A DNA stretch of 28,903 nt from an uncultured Bacilli bacterium (GTDB lineage: Bacteria; Bacillota_I; Bacilli_A; RF39; UBA660). Position 1 is the stretch's first letter. Every line of letters starts with the position of its first letter. The position numbers and the translations under genes are program-made. Where the stretch lies: contig CAKOLI010000010.1 in assembly GCA_934096265.1 (NCBI GenBank), positions 1-28,903 of the forward strand. The letters are read 5' to 3'. Shown piece by piece: positions 8,390 to 15,593 of the stretch. The notes beneath the pieces were generated by a model. It did not search any database, was not told the DNA's origin, and worked only from the letters and a program-made list of their open reading frames with translations.

Positions 8390-9394
8390 TTATAGGTTAT
8401 TTTTGTTATCTATTTCTTTTACGTGTTCATATCCTTTATCAGTGACTACTCTTCCTCTTGAGGTTCTTTTTAAAAAGCCCATTTGTAATAGATATGGTTC
8501 GTATACATCTTCTACTGTTGTAGATTCTTCACCAATGGAAGAAGATATTGCATCTATTCCTACAGGTCCCCCGTTAAATTTATCAATGATGGCTTTTAAA
8601 AAATTGTAATCAGTTTCATCTAAGCCATCTTTATCTACTCTGAGTCTATTTAGGGCATGGTTCATGATATCAAGATTAATGCAGTTACTACCCGCGACTA
8701 TAGCAAAATCTCTTACTCTTTTAAACAGTCTGTTTGCAATTCTAGGAGTTCCTCTGCTTCTTTTAGCAAGTTCATGAGCGGCATCATCGTCAATATCCAT
8801 ACCAAGGACCATAGAAGTTCTTTTGACTATCTTATATAGTTCACTTTCGGTATAGTAATTTAGCTTGCAGACAATACCAAATCTATCTCTAAGAGGAGAG
8901 GATAAGTCCCCTGCTCTAGTGGTGGCTCCTATAAGTGTGAAGTGAGGTAGATTAATTTTAATACTTCTGGAATTGCCATCACTACCTACAATAATATCTA
9001 AGAAATAGTCTTCCATCGCAGGATATAATATTTCTTCAATAAATCTAGGTATTCTATGTATTTCATCTATAAATAGAACATCGTTTTCTTCGATAGTAGA
9101 TAGTATCGCGGCTAAATCGCCACTTTTTTCTATAGATGGTCCCGATATGGTTTTAAAATTGCTACCCATCTCATTTGCAATAATCGAAGCTAGGGTTGTT
9201 TTGCCAAGTCCTGGAGGGCCATATAAAAGGACATGGTCAAGAGCTTCATTTCTTAATTTAGCACTTTTTATATAAATAGAAATATTTTCTTTAACGTCAC
9301 TTTGTCCTATATATTCATCTATACTACTAGGTCTAATATTTCCATCAAAACTATCTTCTTTTAATTTACTTGGTGTAATAATTCTATCATCCAT
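8390..9394 (-). CDS. ruvB: Holliday junction helicase RuvB
   Basis: ATPase motor of RuvAB, which drives branch migration of Holliday junctions. At 334 aa it has the AAA+ core: Walker A GPPGLGKT at 59-66, Walker B with DEIH at 110-113, sensor GATTRAG at about 156-162, and the arginine finger region SPLRDRFG at about 166-173. The C-terminal winged helix contains GGPVGIDAISSSIGEE and PYLLQMGFLKRTSRGRV. The frame is open to 9457, but a consensus promoter occupies that stretch, and the family N-terminus (MDDRIITPS) begins at 9394. ruvA is not next to it in this window. Confidence 0.97.
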   Translation of the reverse strand: MDDRIITPSKLKEDSFDGNIRPSSIDEYIGQSDVKENISIYIKSAKLRNEALDHVLLYGPPGLGKTTLASIIANEMGSNFKTISGPSIEKSGDLAAILSTIEENDVLFIDEIHRIPRFIEEILYPAMEDYFLDIIVGSDGNSRSIKINLPHFTLIGATTRAGDLSSPLRDRFGIVCKLNYYTESELYKIVKRTSMVLGMDIDDDAAHELAKRSRGTPRIANRLFKRVRDFAIVAGSNCINLDIMNHALNRLRVDKDGLDETDYNFLKAIIDKFNGGPVGIDAISSSIGEESTTVEDVYEPYLLQMGFLKRTSRGRVVTDKGYEHVKEIDNKNNL

Positions 9395-9428
9395 GTATAA
9401 CCATTCCCATCTAATTGTATCTAAATTA

Positions 9429-9457
9429 ATAATAACAAATATATTATCAGAAGTCAA
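9429..9457 (-). promoter_or_regulatory. Promoter of ruvB
   Basis: Minus strand: -35 TTGACT (9452-9457), 17-nt spacer, -10 TATTAT (9429-9434). Its position inside the open frame rules out the longer RuvB start. Confidence 0.7.
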
Positions 9458-9490
9458 TACTATAAAAACATTTGTTTGTAAAAATATATA

Positions 9491-9517
9491 AAAAAATCTT
9501 ATCTTATGATAAGATTA
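9491..9517 (-). terminator. Intrinsic terminator after tRNA-Arg
   Basis: On the minus strand AATCTTATC and GATAAGATT form a perfect 9-bp stem around a 4-nt loop, followed by a run of T (plus-strand A run 9491-9495). It lies about 25 nt beyond the tRNA end. Confidence 0.85.
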
Positions 9518-9541
9518 GTAAATGGTTTTACTTCATCTTTT

Positions 9542-9618
9542 TGGCGTCCCCGGAAGGATTCGAACCTTCGACCGCACGCTTAGAAGGCGTGTGCTCTATC
9601 CAGCTGAGCTACGAGGAC
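9542..9618 (-). tRNA. tRNA-Arg (anticodon TCT)
   Basis: A complete 77-nt cloverleaf on the minus strand. The acceptor GTCCTCG pairs with CGGGGAC, with discriminator G and encoded CCA. Anticodon stem CACGC/GCGTG encloses CTTCTAA, giving TCT, which reads AGA, the expected major arginine codon in AT-rich genomes. The T arm contains GGTTCGAATCC. Confidence 0.97.
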
Positions 9619-9670
9619 AAGAAGAAGTTTTAAGTATTACAAACGTCGCTAATATTCAAACGACATAATG

Positions 9671-9699
9671 ATTATACACTACTTTTAAAAATTATTCAA
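9671..9699 (-). promoter_or_regulatory. Promoter of tRNA-Arg
   Basis: Minus strand: -35 TTGAAT (9694-9699), 17-nt spacer, perfect -10 TATAAT (9671-9676). The -35 box overlaps the last codons of gerM. Confidence 0.7.
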
Positions 9700-10648
9700 G
9701 TACTTTTTTACAAATTTCTTCATTTTCTACCATAAAAATTACTTCGTTGACATTTAGTTCACTATTTAGTGATAAGCTAATTGTATAAATTACTTCTTCT
9801 AATATACTATTATTAACTATATCTGATAAAATTAGATTATTAAAATTTAGTCTTATAGTATTATCTTTAATTTCATAATTAAGAAGTTTAGTGTTTACAT
9901 TTAGAAAGCTCATTAGGTTACTTTCGTATGTCGGTTTACTAGTTAGCTCAGATATAATTACTTTTATTTTATCTTGATTATTATTATTAATATACTTAGT
10001 AACGGGAACGTAGTAATAATTATTATTAAAACTATTTACATAAAATACCGTATAGCTATCTATATCTTTAGTATTAGTAAGTTCATATACTTTGTTAATA
10101 CCATAGCTTTTATCTAATAAAGTAGGTAAATTATTTTTACTATTAGGCATTTTGTCTAGTGGAGAGCCTTCTACTAATATTTTTACTTTATCTATTCCAT
10201 CTATACTAGTTAATGTATAGATAATTGCTTCTAACATCTTTTCTTCATATTTAGCATTAATTTCTAAGAGTTCACGAGAAAAATTTACTATAAGTACTTT
10301 GTCTTCTAACTTAACATCTAGTACTTTAGTACCACTTGGAATGATGGCTTTAAACCCATTAGGAATGATATTACTTTTCTTTCCTTCTACGATTAAGCCC
10401 TCTAATAGGTCTGTAGCAATATTAGTTTTAGAAGAAGAGTTAATTCCTTTTATATGTGTTCTAGCAACATAATCAGTATTATCAAGTAGGTATATAGTTT
10501 CTATGTAAGTATCATATGTATATTCTAGGTTTTGTTTGACTTCCATAACTTTATTGCTCTCATTACTAGGCATTAAATAAATAAGAAGAAAAATAATTAA
10601 AGTTAGCATTGTTACTAAAATTTTTTTTAAAATCATTTTTTTTAACAT
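9692..10648 (-). CDS. gerM: GerM-like sporulation/germination protein
   Basis: A 318-aa exported protein with two GerMN domains. In Bacillus, GerM is a lipoprotein that helps engulfment and spore cortex and germination functions by stabilising the SpoIIIA-SpoIIQ channel. Residues about 8-26 are a hydrophobic signal or anchor without an obvious lipobox Cys. The first GerMN domain is at about 80-165 (GLIVEGKKSNIIPNGFKAII, then VLIVNFSRELLE and EAIIYTLTSIDGIDKVKILVEG). The second is at about 195-315 (VPVTKYINNN, TIRLNFNNLIL, EEVIYTISLSLNSELNVNEVIFMV). GAGGTG lies 6 nt before the ATG. gerE lies directly upstream, a neighbourhood also seen in Bacillus subtilis. Confidence 0.85.
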   Translation of the reverse strand: MLKKMILKKILVTMLTLIIFLLIYLMPSNESNKVMEVKQNLEYTYDTYIETIYLLDNTDYVARTHIKGINSSSKTNIATDLLEGLIVEGKKSNIIPNGFKAIIPSGTKVLDVKLEDKVLIVNFSRELLEINAKYEEKMLEAIIYTLTSIDGIDKVKILVEGSPLDKMPNSKNNLPTLLDKSYGINKVYELTNTKDIDSYTVFYVNSFNNNYYYVPVTKYINNNNQDKIKVIISELTSKPTYESNLMSFLNVNTKLLNYEIKDNTIRLNFNNLILSDIVNNSILEEVIYTISLSLNSELNVNEVIFMVENEEICKKVLE

Positions 10649-10690
10649 AACACACCTCTAATTATATATATGATTTATATACCTAATTAT

Positions 10691-10716
10691 GAGAAAAAGT
10701 CACTTAATGTGACTTT
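10691..10716 (-). terminator. Intrinsic terminator of gerE
   Basis: On the minus strand AAAGTCAC and GTGACTTT form a perfect 8-bp stem (10696-10716) with a 5-nt loop and a T run. It separates gerE from gerM. Confidence 0.8.
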
Positions 10717-10921
10717 ATAGAGATATCTCTTGTAACCTAATTAATTCTACTACGGCTTGTGCCCTACCTTTAACCCCTAATTTTTGCATTACATTAGAAA
10801 TATGATTTCTAACAGTCTTCTCACTTATCTTTAATATTTTAGCTATATCTATAGTAGTTTTATTTGATATAAGAAGAACAAATACCTCTTTTTCTCTTCT
10901 GGTTAAAATACTTTTTTCCAT
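10715..10921 (-). CDS. gerE: Late sporulation transcription factor GerE
   Basis: A stand-alone LuxR-type helix-turn-helix protein. In Bacillus, GerE acts late in the mother cell, turning spore coat genes on or off in the sigma-K regulon. The 68-aa product is almost all HTH, with LTRREKEVFVLLISNKTT, then IAKILKISEKTVRNHISN (turn and recognition helix) and MQKLGVKGRAQAVVELIRL, which closely follows Bacillus GerE as I recall it. No receiver domain is present, matching GerE rather than a response regulator. The frame opens 14 codons earlier (10963) without a ribosome site; AGAGG lies before the ATG at 10921. Confidence 0.92.
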   Translation of the reverse strand: MEKSILTRREKEVFVLLISNKTTIDIAKILKISEKTVRNHISNVMQKLGVKGRAQAVVELIRLQEISL

Positions 10922-10965
10922 ATTTTCCTCTACTTTCTTGCAGGGTGGTTTATACTTATTCATAT

Positions 10966-10992
10966 TATTGTATGTATATACTTTAATTAGGT
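10966..10992 (-). promoter_or_regulatory. Possible mother-cell sigma (E or K) promoter of gerE
   Basis: Minus strand: CATACAATA (10966-10974) fits the sigma-K -10 CATANNNTA and also the sigma-E -10 CATACANT. ACC (10990-10992) lies 15 nt upstream as a candidate sigma-K -35. The predicted start of transcription would fall near 10960, at or beyond the upstream in-frame ATG, which also favours the GerE start at 10921. A TTGACC at 10995-11000 lacks a good sigma-A -10. Confidence 0.4.
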
Positions 10993-11074
10993 GAGGTCAA
11001 ATTAACTATTAATTTAAACAAATAGTGTATGTGGGTTATATTAGAGATATTATTAATATATATCCTATAATTAT

Positions 11075-12847
11075 TTAGTCAGTAGTGATTGTGATAACTC
11101 TACCATCATCAGTAGTAATGGTTCCTTCTATAAATGGAGTACCACTGGTGCCTAGGATGGCTAGGTTCCAATCTAATGATTTACCAGAATAATTATGTAT
11201 GGTAGTTAGTTCTATATTGTTAGTATGTCCACTATCTACAGAGGAAGAGGAACTAAAACAATTAGCCCCTAAAGTAGTAAGTTTAGAGTTTTTACCTATG
11301 TATATTGTTGCTAATTTATTATACATAAAGGCTTCATTAGAAATAGTAGTAACATTATCTGGAATAACTACACTACTTAGAGCGTTATACTTTAAAGACT
11401 GACTTTCTATACTGGTAACTGTATCTGGAATGTCTATATTGGTAAGATAGTTAAAATATAATAGGCCACCTGAAATAACAGATAAGTTAGATGGTAAGGT
11501 AACACTACCTAGCATACTATAATAAAAGGCATTTGGTTCTATTTCTGTAACACTGTCTGGTATTTTGATAGAGTTAAGTGAGCTATACATAAAAGCACTT
11601 TTTTCTATTTTAGTAACTCCATCAGGTATTTCTATAGCACCTCTTCCAATGCTACCAAAGGCACCATCACCTATTATTTTAACATCACTGGGAATAACTG
11701 TATTCTTAGTTCCTTGTATTAATTTTTTAGTACTAACTTCTATGATAGTGTCATTGTTATTACCATTAGTATAATTAGGATTGTCTTTGTCTACATAAAT
11801 ATTTGTTAAAGAAGAAGTACTAAAAGGATAACTACCTATTGTAGTAACTGAGCTAGGGATTTTGATACTAATGATACTATTTTTATAAAACGCTCCATTT
11901 CCTATTGTAGTAACTCCATCAGGTATTTCTATTGAAGTAAGTTTGTTATTAGCAAAACTATAGTTACCAATTGTTTTTAAATTACTGTTTAAAACTACAC
12001 TACTTAATTTATTCATATTGAAAGCATTATTTCCTATATTAATAACTTTACTTGGTATTACTACTCTTACCATGTTGTTACTCGTAAAAGCATACTGGTC
12101 AATATCCGTAACTGTATCGGGTATAATTACACTGGTTAGGCCTTTTTGCCTAAAAGCCATGTAGCCTATTTTCTTAACTTCTACTCCATCTATACTACTA
12201 GGTATTACTATATCCGTTGTTGTTTCTAAATTATCTTCATTTCCTTCATAACATAAATACCCTGTTATAGTGTTAGTAGTTTTATTAAAGCTAAAGCATT
12301 CTTCTTTTGTTGTATAATCTTCTTGGGAGGATTCTAGCTTTAATTTGAATGAGAAAGATTTATTACCCATACTTATAGGGTTATCCATGGTACCATCTAT
12401 CCAGATATATAATGTATAACTAGTAGGATTATTACTTATCATTTCATATGGGGTTAAGATTAAGTCACTTCCTACTGTAGCATTCTTAAAGTCTCCTTTA
12501 GCAATAGATGTACCTTCTTTATATAAGTTCCATACAAAAGATACTTCGTTTAACTCACTAGGTAGTTCTATTATATCTAGGGATATTTTTAAATATACAT
12601 CTGTATTAGTAGTTTTCTTTATGCTAAAGTTATGTATTATATTATCTTTATTATCCATATATATTGTAGGATATAGACTACTCTTTATATTAATATCATC
12701 CCCAGTATACGTAATACCTAAATCTTCTACATTAAATGTAATATTAGTACTATTACTAGTCCATTTAAACCAAGCATAAGTTATACTTAGAGTTAGTATT
12801 ATTACTGATATTATTCCAATGCTTAAGTATATTTTTTTATTATTCAT
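11075..12847 (-). CDS. BspA-type leucine-rich-repeat surface protein (590 aa)
   Basis: An exported protein with an uncleaved-looking signal anchor at about 5-25 ending in ITYAWFKW. A ~180-residue beta-rich N-terminal domain follows (through EECFSF and GYLCYEGN). About 12 imperfect LRR_5 repeats of ~22 residues come next (about 215-520; pattern L-x-S-x-x-I-P-x-x-V-T-x-I-x-x-x-A-F), and then a C-terminal module (GKSLDWNLAILGTSGTPF). Similar BspA-like proteins of gut and oral bacteria bind host proteins or other cells; the ligand here is unknown. No LPXTG sorting motif or C-terminal TM is seen. It is paralogous to the gene at 26580-28670. AGGAAGGATG precedes the start. Its long leader may make expression phase variable. 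Confidence 0.9.
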   Translation of the reverse strand: MNNKKIYLSIGIISVIILTLSITYAWFKWTSNSTNITFNVEDLGITYTGDDINIKSSLYPTIYMDNKDNIIHNFSIKKTTNTDVYLKISLDIIELPSELNEVSFVWNLYKEGTSIAKGDFKNATVGSDLILTPYEMISNNPTSYTLYIWIDGTMDNPISMGNKSFSFKLKLESSQEDYTTKEECFSFNKTTNTITGYLCYEGNEDNLETTTDIVIPSSIDGVEVKKIGYMAFRQKGLTSVIIPDTVTDIDQYAFTSNNMVRVVIPSKVINIGNNAFNMNKLSSVVLNSNLKTIGNYSFANNKLTSIEIPDGVTTIGNGAFYKNSIISIKIPSSVTTIGSYPFSTSSLTNIYVDKDNPNYTNGNNNDTIIEVSTKKLIQGTKNTVIPSDVKIIGDGAFGSIGRGAIEIPDGVTKIEKSAFMYSSLNSIKIPDSVTEIEPNAFYYSMLGSVTLPSNLSVISGGLLYFNYLTNIDIPDTVTSIESQSLKYNALSSVVIPDNVTTISNEAFMYNKLATIYIGKNSKLTTLGANCFSSSSSVDSGHTNNIELTTIHNYSGKSLDWNLAILGTSGTPFIEGTITTDDGRVITITTD

Positions 12848-12940
12848 AACTATTACATCCTTCCTACTTATGTATATTAATCATATCATATAATTTTTGT
12901 AAAATGTGTAGAATTAACTAATAGGATACTTATTGTACAT

Positions 12941-12997
12941 AAAAAAATCTATATCAAAGAATATAGCTAATAATAGCTATATATCTAATATAGATTT
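12941..12997 (-). terminator. Leader hairpin with T run (terminator or attenuator)
   Basis: Minus strand: the outer stem AAATCTATAT (12997-12988) pairs perfectly with ATATAGATTT (12954-12945). An inner 9-bp stem ATATAGCTA (12982-12974) pairs with TAGCTATAT (12969-12961) around a 4-nt loop. Seven T follow the outer stem. It lies about 95 nt upstream of the LRR gene and downstream of a promoter and short ORF, so it would stop transcription before the gene unless disrupted. Confidence 0.65.
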
Positions 12998-13046
12998 ATA
13001 TATTTTGTTATAATTTTTTTGATAGTTAAAATGAGGCTTAGACCCT

Positions 13047-13124
13047 TTATTTATAAGGCTTTGTAATTGCCCCCCCCCCTAGTAAAATAAGGGTTTCAGG
13101 ACACTTTTGGTTAACTCTATTCAT
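13047..13124 (-). CDS. Leader ORF through the G tract (25 aa in this sequence)
   Basis: ATG at 13124 is preceded by AGGAG at 9 nt and by a strong promoter, so translation is likely. The peptide starts MNRVNQKCPETLILL, then runs through ten G (three Gly plus one base), then AITKPYK and TAA. Frames computed by hand: with 10 G it has 25 aa; with 11 G it stops after 24 aa (TAA near 13051). With 9 G it is 48 aa and with 12 G 49 aa, ending at TAG 12977-12979 inside the hairpin. The peptide matches nothing I recognise. Tract length may act as a switch controlling the hairpin. An alternative is a meaningless remnant of a lost gene's 5' end. Confidence 0.45.
   Translation of the reverse strand: MNRVNQKCPETLILLGGGAITKPYK
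13070..13079. repeat. Homopolymer tract of ten C (G on the minus strand)
   Basis: Ten consecutive C in DNA that is overwhelmingly A+T. Such tracts are prone to slipped-strand changes in length. The second copy of the repeat has the same tract at 28894-28903, where the window ends. Confidence 0.95.
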
Positions 13125-13208
13125 CACTATCAACTCCTAAAATCTTATTAATTTTTAACATAAAATTTGTGAAATATTTGGTACTTTTTATCTCTATCAC
13201 ATGAACTA

Positions 13209-13237
13209 ATCATAGCATAAAATTAATTATTAGTAAA
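13209..13237 (-). promoter_or_regulatory. Promoter of the LRR leader
   Basis: Minus strand: -35 TTTACT (13232-13237), 17-nt spacer, -10 TATGAT (13209-13214) preceded by TGC (extended -10). Transcription would start near 13202, giving a leader of about 355 nt before the LRR gene. The 12848-13291 gap is thus filled by promoter, leader ORF, G tract and hairpin. Confidence 0.65.
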
Positions 13238-13291
13238 TACATTTTTAAAATATTTTGTGGTTTGCCTTATAAAAGTTTGCTTATCAATTTA

Positions 13292-14494
13292 CTATTTATA
13301 TTCTTCTAACAAAAAGTCAATAATGTTTTTACAAATTATTCCATTTTGGGAATAATCTAATTTATCCATGGTTATTACATACTTTGGATAATTATCATCT
13401 ATATTGTTATATGCTGAAAACTCTCTTTCCTCGGTTTCTTCATTTGATAGGCTAAATACTACTTGATAATATTCCTTTATATTATGTTTAGTCGCAATAA
13501 AATCTATCTCTCTACCATTATTATTACCAGTACTAACATTATATCCTCTATAAATAAGTTCGTTGTAAACAATATTTTCTAAATAAGCACCATATTGTGT
13601 TTTCTTGTTTATATTTATTATTTGACCAAGTCCTAAATCTGTTAAGTAATATTTATCTTTTCTGGATAATATTTTTTTACCTCTAATATCGTATGCAGAT
13701 ACTTTAGCCATTAACAACGAGATTTCCGCGTAATCTAAACATTCGTATACTGTTTTAGTAGAAATTGGAATACTTTCTTTTTCAAACTCTTTTAGCATAT
13801 TTATAGGGGAAAACATCTGACTAGGGTTTGTAACTAAATATTCCATTATTCTTTGAAAAATAGATACATTTTTGATATTATTTCTTTTAACTATATCTTT
13901 AAAAACAATTGCATCAAACACATCCATAAGATATGCTTTTATAGCTTCTTTAGTCTTAAATTCAAATATTTGAGGCATTCCTCCCCATAAAAGATAATCA
14001 TTAAATGCTTCTTCTATATCTCTTTTATCAGTTATTCCTTTTAATTTAACAACTTCTTCAAAGCTAAAAGGTGCTAACTTAAATGATACATATCTTCCTG
14101 ATAGTAATGTTGCTAATTCAGAAGAAAGTAATTTAGAATTAGAACCGGTTATAAATATCGATACATTTAAAGTTGCTTTAAAAGAATTAACTGCCTTTTC
14201 CCAAGAGTCTACTAACTGTATTTCATCAAATAATAAATAATATTTATCAGAGTCTGTAATTTTTTGTTTTATATATTCGTTTAGTTTTAGATAATCAGAA
14301 ATAAAAGCATAGTCAACATCTTCAAAGTTTATATATATAATATGCTTATCATCTACACCACTATCTTTTAATTCATCTATTATTTGTTTTAATAAAATAG
14401 ATTTACCACATCTTCTAATACCCACTATTACTTTGATTAAATCTGCATTATAAAATTCTCTTATTCTATTTAAATATTTCTCTCTTTTAATCAT
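13292..14494 (-). CDS. AAA family ATPase with DUF4143 domain
   Basis: A 400-aa protein of the AAA_14/DUF4143 group. The N-terminal ATPase has Walker A GIRRCGKS (25-32), Walker B LLFDEIQ (about 87-93) and the motif FITGSNSKLLSSELATLLSGR (about 115-136). The C-terminal DUF4143 region (about 200-360) contains a winged-helix-like stretch (KTVYECLDYAEISLLMAKV) and a nuclease-like core NNGREIDFIATK. The family is common in anaerobes and archaea, often in variable loci; its role is unknown. Here it sits alone with a perfect sigma-A promoter, beside the LRR leader. The start is supported by GGTGG before ATG and by the promoter position. Confidence 0.92.
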   Translation of the reverse strand: MIKREKYLNRIREFYNADLIKVIVGIRRCGKSILLKQIIDELKDSGVDDKHIIYINFEDVDYAFISDYLKLNEYIKQKITDSDKYYLLFDEIQLVDSWEKAVNSFKATLNVSIFITGSNSKLLSSELATLLSGRYVSFKLAPFSFEEVVKLKGITDKRDIEEAFNDYLLWGGMPQIFEFKTKEAIKAYLMDVFDAIVFKDIVKRNNIKNVSIFQRIMEYLVTNPSQMFSPINMLKEFEKESIPISTKTVYECLDYAEISLLMAKVSAYDIRGKKILSRKDKYYLTDLGLGQIININKKTQYGAYLENIVYNELIYRGYNVSTGNNNGREIDFIATKHNIKEYYQVVFSLSNEETEEREFSAYNNIDDNYPKYVITMDKLDYSQNGIICKNIIDFLLEEYK

Positions 14495-14511
14495 ATATAA
14501 CCACCAATATA

Positions 14512-14540
14512 ATTATATAATAATTGTTATACGATGTCAA
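14512..14540 (-). promoter_or_regulatory. Perfect consensus promoter of the AAA ATPase gene
   Basis: Minus strand: TTGACA (14535-14540), 17-nt spacer, TATAAT (14512-14517). All twelve consensus bases and the optimal spacing match, the strongest promoter seen in the window. Confidence 0.85.
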
Positions 14541-14593
14541 GTTATATTTTCTCACAGGAAAACATGCGACATAATTTAACAATATATTTTCCT

Positions 14594-14624
14594 AAAAAAA
14601 CTATAAGATTTCTTTATCTTATAG
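14594..14624 (-). terminator. Intrinsic terminator after the rnf-GNAT unit
   Basis: Minus strand: CTATAAGAT and ATCTTATAG form a perfect 9-bp stem with a 6-nt loop, followed by seven T (plus A run 14594-14600). It lies 130 nt beyond the GNAT stop. The stretch between them holds nothing else I can support. Confidence 0.85.
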
Positions 14625-14753
14625 CTAGAGATATGTATAGTTTTTGCATTAAAGATACTTGCACCTCTTAGAGTACAAATCTACAATTTATTTATATTTA
14701 GTTAATTACTTTTTAATTCATTTATCTTAAGTACCTATATAAAATATATTTTA

Positions 14754-15314
14754 CTATTTGAAATAATCTTCTTTAGTAATAGAATAACTAATTAAATCAG
14801 TTTGTTTATTAGTTACTTTATCATGTACTCTTTTTCTAAGTTTACCTTCATACTTCATTTTTGCTTTTTCTAATACTTTACCACTAGAATTATTACCATC
14901 TACGTAATAGGCATATATTGTTTCTACTCCTACTTCTTCAAAGAAGAATTTTATTATTCTAAGTAATGCTTCTGTGCCATATCCTTTGTTCCACCAAGAT
15001 TTTCCATAACAATGTCCTATTTCTACAGTATTATTTTTAATGTCAATATCTACTGCACTGATTGTACCTATTGGGATATTATCTTCTTTAGTTACTACTA
15101 TCCAGTTATAAAAGTTTTCTTTGGTATAGTTATTTTCTAAATATTTAAGAAATTCTATAGTATCTTCTTCTTTTGTATAAGCATCCCAAGTAAGATATTT
15201 AGTTACCTCTTTATCATTAGCCCAATTATTAAACATAGCTTTATAGTCTTTAGTAGTAGCTTTTCTAAATGCTAATCTGTTTGACTCTAGTTTTATTGTT
15301 CCTATATTATTCAT
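14754..15314 (-). CDS. GNAT-family N-acetyltransferase
   Basis: A 186-aa enzyme of the RimJ/RimL-type GNAT fold (Acetyltransf_3), using acetyl-CoA to acetylate an amine. The N-terminal strand-helix TIKLESNRLAFRKATTKDYKAMF, the central IGHCYGKSWWNKGYGTEALLRI (about 101-122, acetyl-CoA pyrophosphate-binding region) and the closing YYVDGNNSSGKVLEKAKMKYEGKLRK are typical. The substrate could be a ribosomal protein N-terminus, an antibiotic or a small molecule; it cannot be told. It begins 18 nt after rnfB with its own AAGGAG site, so it is probably the last gene of the rnf transcript. Confidence 0.9.
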   Translation of the reverse strand: MNNIGTIKLESNRLAFRKATTKDYKAMFNNWANDKEVTKYLTWDAYTKEEDTIEFLKYLENNYTKENFYNWIVVTKEDNIPIGTISAVDIDIKNNTVEIGHCYGKSWWNKGYGTEALLRIIKFFFEEVGVETIYAYYVDGNNSSGKVLEKAKMKYEGKLRKRVHDKVTNKQTDLISYSITKEDYFK

Positions 15315-15332
15315 AATGGTTACTCCTTTTTA

Positions 15333-15593
15333 TTATTTTAATATGTCGTTTACTTTTTTTAGTACTGCTTCTTTATCTTTAAGTGGTCTACATTTATATA
15401 AGCATTCTTTATTATTACATATTTGACTTGCCATATTGTTACAGTTAATATAACCACATCCTCCACAGTTATATCCTGGTAATAGTTTAAGTATTTTTGA
15501 TACTTTATCATTTTTACTATACTTATTATCTATACTAACTATAATTATTCCTATAACTAGAGCTATAATAGTTAAAATAATTACTCCTATCAT
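15333..15593 (-). CDS. rnfB: Short RnfB subunit (N-terminal domain only)
   Basis: RnfB normally accepts electrons from reduced ferredoxin in the membrane-bound ferredoxin:NAD+ oxidoreductase. This 86-aa protein has the N-terminal TM helix (about 3-24) and the first Fe-S domain: LPGYNCGGCGYINC with further Cys in CNNKECLYKC. It then ends. The two-[4Fe-4S] ferredoxin domain found at the C-terminus of longer RnfB proteins is missing, and no shifted frame downstream restores it before the GNAT gene. The ATG overlaps the stop of a 32-aa Cys-rich ORF, with GAGGTG inside that ORF. Confidence 0.88.
   Translation of the reverse strand: MIGVIILTIIALVIGIIIVSIDNKYSKNDKVSKILKLLPGYNCGGCGYINCNNMASQICNNKECLYKCRPLKDKEAVLKKVNDILK

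Larger units (their letters stand above)
12901..13079. repeat. Direct repeat copy 1 upstream of LRR gene 1
   Basis: An ungapped 179-bp block matching 28725-28903 at a constant offset of 15824 with only three mismatches (12924, 13041, 13042). It ends in the poly-C tract and contains a two-stem hairpin. Both copies sit at nearly the same distance upstream of paralogous LRR genes. Weaker similarity continues toward the genes (12881-12890 matches 28705-28714). Confidence 0.95.

Noticed and set aside
9395..9457. N-terminal extension of RuvB
   Set aside because: The stretch contains the promoter, and the family start aligns with the ATG at 9394.
13070..13079. Poly-C tract as a pure assembly artefact
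   Set aside because: It lies inside continuous unique flanks and the same tract appears at the same place in a second copy of the repeat; its exact length may still be inaccurate.
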